Virus record (IMG/VR): IMGVR_UViG_3300025120_000230
Location: 1-34,973 of that record
Strand: one strand, 5' to 3'
DNA: 34,973 nucleotides
DNA from: a virus
Below the pieces are notes generated by a model, which did no database searches, was not told where the DNA came from, and saw nothing but the letters and a program-made list of their open reading frames with translations. Made by a program: the position numbers and the translations under genes. Below, one piece after another: positions 8,752 to 15,905 of this stretch (position 1 is its first letter; every line of letters begins with the position of its first letter).

Positions 8752-8759
8752 TATAAATA
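8752..8759 (-). promoter_or_regulatory. Candidate promoter element ATATTTATA after a terminator
   Basis: The minus strand reads GATATTTATAATAG about 10 nt past the T-tract of the 8769-8796 terminator and 35 nt before the ATG at 8717. The same core follows the other terminator (9457-9464) and occurs in three other gaps. It is the reverse complement of the T4 late -10 box TATAAATA, so it is not a canonical T4 late promoter in the direction of the genes. Function is a guess from position and recurrence. Confidence 0.35.
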
Positions 8760-8768
8760 TCTTGGGCC

Positions 8769-8796
8769 AAAAAAAAGGGGAGTATTATACCTCCCC
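8769..8796 (-). terminator. Rho-independent terminator after the 8831-9325 gene
   Basis: On the minus strand a perfect 6-bp stem GGGGAG / CTCCCC encloses an 8-nt loop and is followed by eight T residues. It lies 35 nt past the stop of the 164-aa gene and is nearly the same hairpin as the one after gp23. Confidence 0.85.
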
Positions 8797-8830
8797 TTTA
8801 ATTTTAACCGAGTTTAATAAGTGTTAGTTA

Positions 8831-9325
8831 TTAAGCAGCAGTTACTGGTAACTCACCACTAAACCATTGAACAGCATCCTGTGCTATACATATAAGCATA
8901 GTGTCTGCAGCTATTGTAACAGCACCATTATCGGATACTGGATTTATAGCATCACCTGATCCAGGATACACTTCTAATGTTTTGTTTGAAAGGTTATTCA
9001 TGATTATATACACTTCACCTACACTAACACTTGATAATACTGGTAATCTAATACCCTTTGTGTTATCTGCAGTTGAACATAATACGACTGCTCCACCTTG
9101 AGCTGTAATAGCTCCTGCACCAGCTTGGTCTGAACCAGCTGCTACTACAGTTTGTAATCCTAATACAAATCCTGCATTTGCAACTAAGTTTGCACTAAGT
9201 GTTTGTATTCCTGTAAATGTATTACCATCTGTTAAAGTTGCTACACTATCGGCTAAATCATCAAAATATCTGGCCTGTGATTGTCTCAACTTGTTTTTAA
9301 TAGAGGCTTTTGATACTACTCCCAT
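8831..9325 (-). CDS. Virion protein in a terminator-bounded unit, possibly capsid decoration (164 aa)
   Basis: The N-terminal 30 residues are helical and basic (VSKASIKNKLRQSQARYFDD), followed by beta-rich sequence. The C-terminal half has the GIRLPVLSSVSVGEVYIIMN...LEVYPGSGDAIN pattern, then AQDAVQWFSGE. That C-terminal pattern is common in small phage structural proteins. The gene directly follows gp23 but has its own leader with a 31-bp direct repeat and is isolated by terminators on both sides, so it can be expressed independently of capsid and neck genes. ATG at 9325 follows AGGAGAAAAATA. An abundant head decoration or fibre protein is the likeliest guess; no family is certain. Confidence 0.7.
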   Translation of the reverse strand: MGVVSKASIKNKLRQSQARYFDDLADSVATLTDGNTFTGIQTLSANLVANAGFVLGLQTVVAAGSDQAGAGAITAQGGAVVLCSTADNTKGIRLPVLSSVSVGEVYIIMNNLSNKTLEVYPGSGDAINPVSDNGAVTIAADTMLICIAQDAVQWFSGELPVTAA

Positions 9326-9357
9326 TATTTTTCTCCTAATTAGTTTTATGAATTGAT

Positions 9358-9388
9358 ATAGGTTCGGTTTAATTACTTAGGCTATATC
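9358..9388. repeat. Direct repeat copy A in the leader of the 164-aa gene
   Basis: This 31-bp copy matches 9408-9438 at 25 of 31 positions, exactly 50 bp apart. The conserved blocks on the plus strand are AGGTT, GGTTT, ACTTAGGC and ATATC. Both copies lie between the gp23 terminator and the ribosome site of the next gene, so they may be operator or transcript-structure elements. Confidence 0.6.
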
Positions 9389-9407
9389 ATATAGTCATAA
9401 GGAACAT

Positions 9408-9438
9408 ACAGGTTAGGTTTTTATACTTAGGCCATATC
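9408..9438. repeat. Direct repeat copy B in the leader of the 164-aa gene
   Basis: Second copy of the 31-bp repeat at 9358-9388. The intervening 19 bases are not conserved beyond it, so this is not a simple long duplication. The shared core on the minus strand is GATATnGCCTAAGTA followed by AAACCnAACCT. Confidence 0.6.
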
Positions 9439-9456
9439 TTCCGAATTGTATACATC

Positions 9457-9464
9457 TATAAATA
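9457..9464 (-). promoter_or_regulatory. Candidate promoter element ATATTTATA after the gp23 terminator
   Basis: The minus strand reads ATGATATTTATAGATG about 10 nt past the T-tract of the 9475-9499 terminator. The arrangement terminator, 10 nt, GATATTTATA is the same as at 8752-8759. It lies about 130 nt before the ATG at 9325. Confidence 0.35.
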
Positions 9465-9474
9465 TCATGGCAAT

Positions 9475-9499
9475 AAAAAAGGGGAGTGTTAAGCTCCCC
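9475..9499 (-). terminator. Rho-independent terminator after the major capsid gene
   Basis: The minus strand forms a perfect GGGGAG... stem of 6 bp (9494-9499 with 9481-9486) and a 7-nt loop, followed by six T residues. It starts 39 nt past the gp23 stop and probably ends the capsid transcript. Confidence 0.85.
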
Positions 9500-9537
9500 T
9501 TAATTACTTCAATGTTGAAAATTAACTTTATCTAAGT

Positions 9538-11205
9538 TTAGACGTAGTTAACATCAGCAACAATGACTTCACCGTAGAATTCAGGTCTTACCATCTTCTT
9601 TGCGTATCTTGTCATTACACCCTTACGAGGAGTAAAGTTGACAGGATCGTAAACAAGAGGAGTCATGATTAACGGAACATATGGTGCGTATACTGCTCCA
9701 GTTTCTAAGAAATTACTTCCTCTGAAACCAAGTAGTATGTCGTTTTCTAACATATAAGGGTTTTTGTAAACCGTGTATCTGTTATTTAAAGCTCCAACTT
9801 TTTGAACACCCATTGCGTAGGAGTTGTTGTTAGAGTCACCATTTGAATCTGCTGCGTATCCAGGAATTGACTCAATGATTGTTGCTGTTTCAGGTGAAAC
9901 CACCATGAAATTAGCACCACCACGAAGAGTCTTTTGATGGATTGCGTTAGATACAGACTGTAGTTTGTTTCCAAGAGTCTGGAACCAAGTTCCTTTTGTG
10001 TAAGCGTTAGACGCTCCACTTGACTCTGCGAATCCACCACTTGATGAATTCAATGATGCATCATACTCATGACCAACACGAGCTGACCAATATTCTGTTT
10101 TTGCGTTAGCGTTTACTTTCAACATATCAAGTATTTCCAAATCAATTTCCATTGAGATGTACTCACTTAACATAGAAGTAAGTTCTGCTTCTGCATCAAC
10201 ACTATGGTAAGCGTTAAGGTCTTGAGCTAATTCAGGAGTCCATACTGCCTTTAACTTACGAGTTTTAGCGACAATTGAAATCTGACGTAATGCAATGTCA
10301 ATTTCAGGAATGTCGATATCATCCGAAGAGGTTGGAGCTGGTTGTGAAAAACTACTCTGTTCAAAATCACCACGAGCTGTTTCAGTAGGTTGTGCACCAT
10401 ACTTAACAGTTAGTGTTTTTGCTGGGGTGAATGTTCCTGCTGCGATAAATGCTACATTAGTTTTAGCTGCGTTCCACTTAGTATAAGCTGGATAGAAAGC
10501 TGTTACTGATGCTGTATCTGCCACACCTTGAAGAGAATATGCACGAACACCTTCAAAATCAGGTGTTGTGAAATCTTCTACATCAATTGTAATCTTCTTC
10601 AATGTTCCTGCGGAAACTGAAGCTGATAGTGCAGGTTCGAATTCTACATCTGCCCAAGTAACTGAACCAGTTAAGTAAGCTCCTGCAGATTCTGCTGATG
10701 CTTCTGCTGCTGCTAATGTAGCAGTATCAGAAGATTTATCGTTTATAGAATATCCAAATTTACCTGCTCCATAAAGACCACCACTGGCGTCTGTGTTGGA
10801 TGCAGATACGTTACCATGAATATGCGAACCTCTTATATGGTTATTCGTTTGAGCTGAACCGTATTTGAAATCAAGATAAAAAATAAGTCCACTTGGAAGA
10901 TTCATAGGCTGTACGCTTACGAAATCTTGAGCTGCTAACTCACCAAAGATTCTACGAACCAATGGTAATGCAACACCTGACCATTCCTCTGAACCACTTC
11001 CACCAGTTTTTGATGATTCATCAATTAACTGACGGGCTTGGTTCTCAAGAAGAACTGCCATTCCATGTTGTTTATTATTATCTCCCATTCCTTCAAGTAA
11101 TCCAGTGGGCTCCCACTTTTGGACTAACTTTTGGGTTTCAGCTAAACGGGACCTTACAGGATCGTAAGTTTTCATCATTTTTTCGATATTATCGAAATTA
11201 CTCAT
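9538..11205 (-). CDS. 23: Major capsid protein gp23
   Basis: The protein (555 aa) carries the gp23 signature near residues 84-115: PLVRRIFGELAAQDFVSVQP followed by MNLPSGLIFYLDFKYGS. A later RKLKAVWTPELAQDL segment and the C-terminal end (VKKMVRPEFYGEVIVADVNYV type) also fit the family. The N-terminus is a propeptide: WEPTGLLE at 31-38 is followed by Gly, a typical prohead protease site, so the mature subunit probably starts at residue 39, shorter than the 65-residue T4 propeptide. ATG at 11205 follows ACGGAGAAATAAA. It forms a unit with the scaffold gene upstream and ends at the 9475-9499 terminator. No gp24 vertex paralogue is in the window. Confidence 0.95.
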   Translation of the reverse strand: MSNFDNIEKMMKTYDPVRSRLAETQKLVQKWEPTGLLEGMGDNNKQHGMAVLLENQARQLIDESSKTGGSGSEEWSGVALPLVRRIFGELAAQDFVSVQPMNLPSGLIFYLDFKYGSAQTNNHIRGSHIHGNVSASNTDASGGLYGAGKFGYSINDKSSDTATLAAAEASAESAGAYLTGSVTWADVEFEPALSASVSAGTLKKITIDVEDFTTPDFEGVRAYSLQGVADTASVTAFYPAYTKWNAAKTNVAFIAAGTFTPAKTLTVKYGAQPTETARGDFEQSSFSQPAPTSSDDIDIPEIDIALRQISIVAKTRKLKAVWTPELAQDLNAYHSVDAEAELTSMLSEYISMEIDLEILDMLKVNANAKTEYWSARVGHEYDASLNSSSGGFAESSGASNAYTKGTWFQTLGNKLQSVSNAIHQKTLRGGANFMVVSPETATIIESIPGYAADSNGDSNNNSYAMGVQKVGALNNRYTVYKNPYMLENDILLGFRGSNFLETGAVYAPYVPLIMTPLVYDPVNFTPRKGVMTRYAKKMVRPEFYGEVIVADVNYV

Positions 11206-11234
11206 TTTATTTCTCCGTTTAAAATTAAATTAAA

Positions 11235-12473
11235 TTAAAGAATTTTAGCCAACTTCTGAAAACGTTCCTTCATTTCAAATCCTTCAGAAATCACTTCTGT
11301 TTTCTTAGATTTTGTAGAAGCAACAGCTTTTGAAGCTGAACCTTTACTTTCTTTAATTGGTTTATTTGGCTTACTTGCCACTGCTGTTTTACTACCAAAA
11401 GATTCGGCCAATGTTGAAAATACCAACTTGACTTCTCTTAGGTTTGTTGCTCTGTCGAAAGTCTCTACCACTTTCAGCTTCTGTCCATTGTTTAAACCGT
11501 AGTTACGGAATAATTTGTTAGTAAACAAAAGTTTAGCGTTAAGTAGATTTACTTCATTCAACTTAGAACGAAGATATTTGACCACATTACGATGTTCATC
11601 AAGCTCTGATGTAAGTTTAGAAACTGCTTCGTCTTTCGACTCTTCTTCTTCCTTATCATCTTCTTCTTCTGTTAGAGCCTTTAGAACTTCTTCTAAGTCA
11701 ATATCTTCAACCAAGTCATCAACGACTTCATTGTTATCATCTTCTTTACCAGCTTCTGATTTAGAACCTTCACCTTCAGGTCCTTGGCCGATATCAGTTG
11801 AACTACCTGCTTCAGGTTTTAACTTGTTGTCTGCTGCACCGATTTCAGAGGATACGTCATTTTCGTCCATCTTTTCGTCTTTGTCATCATCTTCTTCTTC
11901 ATTGACAGATTCGTCTTTGATTTCATCTTCATCTTCTTCTTCTTCAAGTTCACGAAGTATAGATTCTAAATCAAGGTCCTCATTGTACCCTTCATCTTCA
12001 TCTTCTTCATGTTCACCCTCATGCATTCCTTCATCTTCATCTTCCATCTCTTCTTCTGAGACTACAGGTGCATACTTAACACCATCGATTTCGATAATTC
12101 CATCACTAATTTCATCAGCTTCTTCTTCATGCTCACCTTCGTGATGCATTTCATCAGCGTCAGCTATTTCATCTTCATCAGCAATTTCATCAGAATCGAC
12201 ATCTGCAATTTCATCAGATGCTTCTTCACCAACTTCAGGTTCTACTGCGACTTCAGGTTTTTCTTCTCCAGCTTCTTCGCCTTCGTGTTCACCTTCATCG
12301 TAATTACCTTCGTCTTGATCTTCTTCACCTTCTATTTCAGATTGAATCTTATCAGATAACATAGATTGAATTCGTGGAGTAAATGCTTCTTCAAGAGCTA
12401 TTTTAGCGTTTGCAAGTGCCGTTTCTCGGACTGCTTTAGCATCAGCTATTGCGTCTTTTAAAAGATCATCCAT
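11235..12473 (-). CDS. 22: Prohead core scaffold protein, gp22-like
   Basis: It lies directly before gp23, as T4 gene 22 does. The N-terminal 40 residues are helical (LKDAIADAKAVRETALANAK); residues 45-280 are an extremely Glu/Asp-rich low-complexity tract with repeats such as GEHE and DEIAD; the C-terminal third is basic and helical and ends EGFEMKERFQKLAKIL, the usual scaffold tail that contacts the capsid shell. T4 gp22 is 269 aa; this one is 412 aa because of the acidic expansion. In T4 the core is digested by gp21. ATG at 12473 follows AGGAGAAAAATA; the 160-bp leader contains five inverted repeats. The acidic tract gives a false Ser-rich ORF on the plus strand. Confidence 0.88.
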   Translation of the reverse strand: MDDLLKDAIADAKAVRETALANAKIALEEAFTPRIQSMLSDKIQSEIEGEEDQDEGNYDEGEHEGEEAGEEKPEVAVEPEVGEEASDEIADVDSDEIADEDEIADADEMHHEGEHEEEADEISDGIIEIDGVKYAPVVSEEEMEDEDEGMHEGEHEEDEDEGYNEDLDLESILRELEEEEDEDEIKDESVNEEEDDDKDEKMDENDVSSEIGAADNKLKPEAGSSTDIGQGPEGEGSKSEAGKEDDNNEVVDDLVEDIDLEEVLKALTEEEDDKEEEESKDEAVSKLTSELDEHRNVVKYLRSKLNEVNLLNAKLLFTNKLFRNYGLNNGQKLKVVETFDRATNLREVKLVFSTLAESFGSKTAVASKPNKPIKESKGSASKAVASTKSKKTEVISEGFEMKERFQKLAKIL

Positions 12474-12493
12474 TATTTTTCTCCTATGAGATT

Positions 12494-12616
12494 ATATTTG
12501 AGCATAACTCAAATATGGATTTAATATAGTTATTGGGAACTATAATGTGATTACATTATTTATGTATGTCATATAGAATTGATGACATATTCTGTTATGT
12601 ATATAAATATACATAA
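12494..12616 (-). promoter_or_regulatory. Leader of gp22-gp23 with five consecutive inverted repeats
   Basis: Five perfect inverted repeats follow one another: 12494-12502/12508-12516 (9 bp, 5-nt loop), 12525-12531/12538-12544 (7 bp), 12542-12548/12553-12559 (7 bp, sharing 3 nt with the previous one), 12565-12572/12582-12589 (8 bp) and 12595-12604/12607-12616 (10 bp, 2-nt loop). None has a T-tract, so they are not terminators. The last stem on the minus strand lies 6 nt before the AGGAG of the scaffold gene. A structured 5' leader affecting mRNA stability or translation is plausible, but the region is AT-rich. Confidence 0.5.
12602..12609 (-). promoter_or_regulatory. Candidate promoter element ATATTTATA upstream of gp22
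   Basis: The minus strand reads GTATATTTATATAC at the far end of the gp22 leader, within the 10-bp inverted repeat. It shares the ATATTTATA core with 8752, 9457, 13594 and 24223. It could drive the scaffold-capsid unit; this rests on recurrence only. Confidence 0.35.
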
Positions 12617-12632
12617 ATATAAAAAGTGGTAC

Positions 12633-12878
12633 TTATTTACCGTATCTATCTCTTAGAGCAGATGTTGGTGCTTCTCCACACCAATCAGGATTTTGTTCTC
12701 TTTGTCTAATCCAATTACGAACCTTTCCTAACTTTCTCTGTTCTCTTTTTTTATCTGATGGTTTTGTATAGAACTGGCGTTCTCTTAACTCTACCATCAT
12801 ACCACTATCTTTAATTTTTCTCTTTAATATTCGTAGAGCTCCCTCTACGTTATTTCTTTTTACTTTTACTTGTAACAA
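12633..12878 (-). CDS. rpsU: Phage-encoded ribosomal protein bS21
   Basis: The 81-residue basic protein has the bS21 pattern throughout: VKVKRNNVEGALRILKRKIK, then SGMMVELRERQFYTKPSDKK. The remaining 30 residues extend the usual helical tail. bS21 is a small-subunit protein near the 3' end of 16S rRNA that helps mRNA binding, and it is the ribosomal protein most often reported in phages. No ATG is available; the start is TTG at 12878, 4 nt after a strong GGAGG. It lies between an internal-type protein and the scaffold gene, so it would be made late with the virion proteins. Confidence 0.9.
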   Translation of the reverse strand: MLQVKVKRNNVEGALRILKRKIKDSGMMVELRERQFYTKPSDKKREQRKLGKVRNWIRQREQNPDWCGEAPTSALRDRYGK

Positions 12879-12893
12879 GTAACCTCCGTTTTT

Positions 12894-13574
12894 TTAATCT
12901 TTTTCGTCTTTTGCAGAATAGTTTTTATCTACATAGTTAAAAAATTTCTTTTTCTTTTCATCATCTAATTCATCTGGTGAACTAATACCAAATTTTTTCA
13001 TGGCTGCTTGAAAGAATTCTTCATACTCTCCCTCACGAACCATACCATTAAATTCTTCCTTTACTTCTTTCTCTTCGACATCTGGTTCACTTATTTCATA
13101 ATAACGACCAAGAATGTGTCCCATATCTTCGTATAAACCACTCATTCTTTCTTGTAAAGCTTGTGCCTCCGAAGCAACTTTTTTAAATTGTCCTGACAAA
13201 CCAGTTAATTCTTTCATATTACGATTAACCGTAATCTTATCAAACCAATCTTCGGTTTCTTGAAGTGTGTGCTGTTTTGCTGTTTCAGCTAACTTAGACA
13301 TACGAGATGCTAATTCTTTTAAATTTCCTTCACGATAAATTTCTTTACCATAGGAATTAAAATTACCTACTTCATGAACAAACTCCTTAACATTAATTTT
13401 AGGTTTTTGTTCACCATACATATCCTCAACGATATTAGTTAGTTTTGTAGAAGTATTGTTTCCCTTTGGATGTTGTGTTCTGAACCCCATGTCTATGTTT
13501 GAGAACGCGTTACCCGAAACTACACCACCCATTGTGGTTATATCTTCGTTTAATAAATCTTTTAATTTAGCCAT
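12894..13574 (-). CDS. Putative internal head protein with capsid-targeting-like N-terminus (226 aa)
   Basis: The start is the ATG at 13574, preceded by TTAGGAGACATATA; an upstream TTG in frame lies before the ribosome site and is not used. MAKLKDLLNE followed by Asp matches the peptide shared by proteins at 13603, 15905, 21424 and 22447, with a hydrophobic-x-Glu ending like a gp21 site. After a Gly/Asn-rich linker the protein is mostly charged helix (KELASRMSKLAETAKQHTL; FKKVASEAQALQERMSGLYED) and ends in a Lys/Asp-rich stretch. No enzyme motif. The helical, charged nature would suit a core or internal protein. Confidence 0.75.
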   Translation of the reverse strand: MAKLKDLLNEDITTMGGVVSGNAFSNIDMGFRTQHPKGNNTSTKLTNIVEDMYGEQKPKINVKEFVHEVGNFNSYGKEIYREGNLKELASRMSKLAETAKQHTLQETEDWFDKITVNRNMKELTGLSGQFKKVASEAQALQERMSGLYEDMGHILGRYYEISEPDVEEKEVKEEFNGMVREGEYEEFFQAAMKKFGISSPDELDDEKKKKFFNYVDKNYSAKDEKD

Positions 13575-13593
13575 TATATGTCTCCTAATCAAA

Positions 13594-13601
13594 TATAAAT
13601 A
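13594..13601 (-). promoter_or_regulatory. Candidate promoter element ATATTTATA before the 226-aa internal protein
   Basis: The minus strand reads AGATATTTATATTTGATTAGGAGA: the ATATTTATA core lies directly before the ribosome site, 20 nt from the ATG at 13574. The gap to the upstream gene is otherwise minimal. Confidence 0.3.
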
Positions 13602-13602
13602 T

Positions 13603-14295
13603 CTATTTTCTTAATTTTCCGTCTTTTGAATATCTTCTAAATCCATCACGAACTTTTCTCCACAACATCTTCATAAAAGGTCTTTCACCTTCATGTGTTC
13701 TATTCCACTCACCAGTTTGAATTCCTCGTGTGATGTCCATGGCATCATACTTACCACTTTTAACACCATCCATCATAATCTTTATTACTTGCTGTGAAGC
13801 CTTACCTAAATGTTTTGACATCTTTCTAATGTCATTATCTAAATGAATTTTAGCTTCTTTCGAACTAAATGCTGGTGCATTTACTTCACCAAATCTTTTT
13901 ACCCTTTTCTTTCTCTTATCCTTTAGTCCACCCAATACTTCGTCATCGTCATCCTCATCATCCCAATTGATAGCCCTTGAAGTTGATTTTTTAAATGCTA
14001 ATGGTGTTTGATATCCTGGCACATTAAATGATGTTGAAGCTTCATCTTGAAATTTATCATCTAACCCATCTTTACCATCTAAGTAATTGTATACAGATTG
14101 TAAATAATCCATAGACTTGGTTAGTTTGGATTGAACCCAAGCTGGAAACTGAACCTCACCATCACCACTCTTATCAACATTTTGAATGATTTTATAAATC
14201 ATCATTGCATATTTTTGACTTCTCTCAAGTTGAGATTTAGCCATTGAACCTTCGTGGTCTTTTTTCTCAATAAGTAAATTTTTTAGTTTTACCAT
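13603..14295 (-). CDS. Putative internal head protein with HEGSMAK and NVPGYQTPLAF modules (230 aa)
   Basis: MVKLKNLLIE at the N-terminus matches the shared targeting-like peptide. It is followed directly by KKDHEGSMAKSQLERSQKYA and a helical region with EVQFPAWVQSKLTKSMDYL, a module I recall from several marine T4-like phages. Residues 91-101, NVPGYQTPLAF, form a short motif echoed in the protein at 22877-23350 (NASYKTPHSFAG). An acidic DDEDDDDE patch follows, and the C-terminal 100 residues are basic. ATG at 14295 follows GGAGTTGTAGAAA and overlaps the upstream stop by 7 nt. Function unknown; a packaged protein is inferred. Confidence 0.75.
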   Translation of the reverse strand: MVKLKNLLIEKKDHEGSMAKSQLERSQKYAMMIYKIIQNVDKSGDGEVQFPAWVQSKLTKSMDYLQSVYNYLDGKDGLDDKFQDEASTSFNVPGYQTPLAFKKSTSRAINWDDEDDDDEVLGGLKDKRKKRVKRFGEVNAPAFSSKEAKIHLDNDIRKMSKHLGKASQQVIKIMMDGVKSGKYDAMDITRGIQTGEWNRTHEGERPFMKMLWRKVRDGFRRYSKDGKLRK

Positions 14296-15617
14296 TTTCT
14301 ACAACTCCAATAACGAGCCTTATGTCTCGGTCCGGGTGAATCACAATTATGTCTTGCTCTAAAATTAGCTCTAGCTTTAGGATTAGATTTTCTAATTCTC
14401 ATAGTTCCACCCTTAGCGTCTCCACCTTGTCCAAAGTTTACCTTTACGACATTACCTTTTGGATTCTTAACATATACTTTAAATTTCTTTGAGTCTCCCT
14501 GCATCGGTTTTCCAAGTTTAACCTTACGACCTTGATACTCAGCTTCTACCAATCCAGTCATTGTGTATCCCCAAGAACCATCTTCCATCCACAAATCATA
14601 AGATTCTTCTACAGATTCTTTTTTCTTCGTCTTTTTTACACAATTAGGATACATCTTACCAAACATCTTCTTCATACCTTTTTTCTCGTATCCTTTCCAA
14701 CAGGCTTCCCATAACTTATCACCCATGTTGTTTTCATTTACGGATTCATTGGCCTGTTGAAGTGCATCTCTTACTTTACTATGTAATGACATTCCTTTAA
14801 ACATTCTCTCAATCTTTTTAACAGCTCCGGTCATATTACCACCCATTGATTGAGCTATCTTAACTGCTTTATCGACTTTACTTTTTGGAAACAGAGAATC
14901 AAGAAAATCCCCTTTTTTCTCATTTACGGATTCTTTAATCTTTTGAAGTATCTTCGGATCTTCATCACCAAACATACTAATCAATGTATCTTGAATCTCA
15001 CCTCGTGAGTATCTCATCTGTTTTAATTGTCGTTTAGAATTATCTATCGCACCAAAAATAGGATTGTATCCCTTTTGTTTTAAAAGTTTTTTGACTTGTG
15101 GTCTCATCCTTGTGAGTTCATTTACATCATCATCGTTTAATGATTTTACACTTATACCAGGATAACCTTCTTTCTTTTTCTTCTTTTTACCCTTTTCTTC
15201 ATATCCACTAGCAAATGCTGCTCGTCTTTGAGCGTCACTTGAGAATCCTTCATTCGTAGATTCATATTTAGGTAATACCTTTGGCACTTTAAATCCAACA
15301 TCCTTTAATTTATTTGCTACTGCGGTAGCATCTCTTGTGGAATATTTAAATCTTTTCACAAAATAGTTGACTAAATCCTTACCATATAAAGTTTTACCTC
15401 TGTTTTTTTCATACACACCTTCTTTCTTTGATTTATTACCCCAATTCTTAGCACCTACCTTACGACACTTAACAAGTGCTCCACTTGCGTATGCTGAAGG
15501 CCATACATCGTAACGAGACTTGACTTTGTGGTAACAAGCATCTTTTTCACCTGCGGCTTCATCGAACTGAGCTTCTGTAAGAACTTTTCCAACTACTTCT
15601 TCTAATTTTAAACTCAT
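14289..15617 (-). CDS. Putative internal polyprotein of small Cys/Lys-rich modules (442 aa)
   Basis: Start chosen at the ATG 15617 (MSLK), 6 nt after AGGAG. MSLKLEEVVGKVLTE ends in a gp21-like site before Ala16. Next comes DACYHKVKSRYDVWPSAYAS with a second Cys at 51, a module I recall from cyanophages and giant viruses. Further modules are separated by ESTNE-G, ESVNE, ESVNE and ESVEE linkers; one is a helical block shared with the 17764 protein (positions 14736-14879). Another contains KLWEACWKGYEKKGMKKMFG with a following Cys, and the C-terminus RARHNCDSPGPRHKARYWSC is again familiar from marine phages. The basic, multi-module, linker-separated build suggests a precursor cut by gp21. Confidence 0.78.
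   Translation of the reverse strand: MSLKLEEVVGKVLTEAQFDEAAGEKDACYHKVKSRYDVWPSAYASGALVKCRKVGAKNWGNKSKKEGVYEKNRGKTLYGKDLVNYFVKRFKYSTRDATAVANKLKDVGFKVPKVLPKYESTNEGFSSDAQRRAAFASGYEEKGKKKKKKEGYPGISVKSLNDDDVNELTRMRPQVKKLLKQKGYNPIFGAIDNSKRQLKQMRYSRGEIQDTLISMFGDEDPKILQKIKESVNEKKGDFLDSLFPKSKVDKAVKIAQSMGGNMTGAVKKIERMFKGMSLHSKVRDALQQANESVNENNMGDKLWEACWKGYEKKGMKKMFGKMYPNCVKKTKKKESVEESYDLWMEDGSWGYTMTGLVEAEYQGRKVKLGKPMQGDSKKFKVYVKNPKGNVVKVNFGQGGDAKGGTMRIRKSNPKARANFRARHNCDSPGPRHKARYWSCRKW
14736..14879 (-). repeat. Helical module, copy 1 (NMTGAVKKIE block ending in ESVNE)
   Basis: This in-frame block encodes VDKAVKIAQSMGGNMTGAVK and a following basic helix ending QQANESVNE. The same block, with QAEKIAKSMSGNMTGAVKGI and YNESVNE, is encoded at 18361-18513 in a different gene. 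The two copies are about half identical over roughly 48 residues, clearly homologous, and both end at a linker. Confidence 0.8.
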
Positions 15618-15626
15618 CACCAACTC

Positions 15627-15905
15627 CTATTTCTTTTTTCTTCCAGCACAATGTGCTTTTTGACTAAATCCTTTTGGGTTATTACAATTAATACTCTTTT
15701 TATACTTTTGACTCCAATCTTCTCTCACATTATAAATATCAAGACAACCACAATTTTGTTTTTCTACAACAATAATTTCATTAGCCTTTATTGCCTTTTC
15801 TTGATTTCTAGCTGACTTTTCTGTATCGTGTGTTCCCAATCGTTTTCCACCTTTTTTGGGATACAAAACATACTTACTACCAATCTTTTTGATTACCTCT
15901 AACAC
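15627..15905 (-). CDS. Small basic cysteine-containing protein (92 aa)
   Basis: The start is a GTG at 15905 that overlaps the upstream stop (TAGTG); no clear Shine-Dalgarno is present, so translation is probably by coupling. The N-terminal 45 residues (IKKIGSKYVLYPKKGGKRLG, then DTEKSARNQEKAIKA) form a small beta-alpha module frequent in phage and giant-virus proteins. The C-terminal half has CGC, a lone Cys and a final NPKGFSQKAHCAGRKKK, so four cysteines could bind zinc. It sits between two linker-containing polyproteins and resembles one of their modules encoded as a separate gene. Confidence 0.7.
   Translation of the reverse strand: MLEVIKKIGSKYVLYPKKGGKRLGTHDTEKSARNQEKAIKANEIIVVEKQNCGCLDIYNVREDWSQKYKKSINCNNPKGFSQKAHCAGRKKK

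Noticed and set aside
11515-12144. Long plus-strand Ser-rich ORF of 209 codons
   Set aside because: It is the reverse complement of the Glu/Asp repeat tract of the scaffold gene (GAA/GAT codons read as TTC/ATC and TCT/TCA). It has no ribosome site and no protein-like composition.
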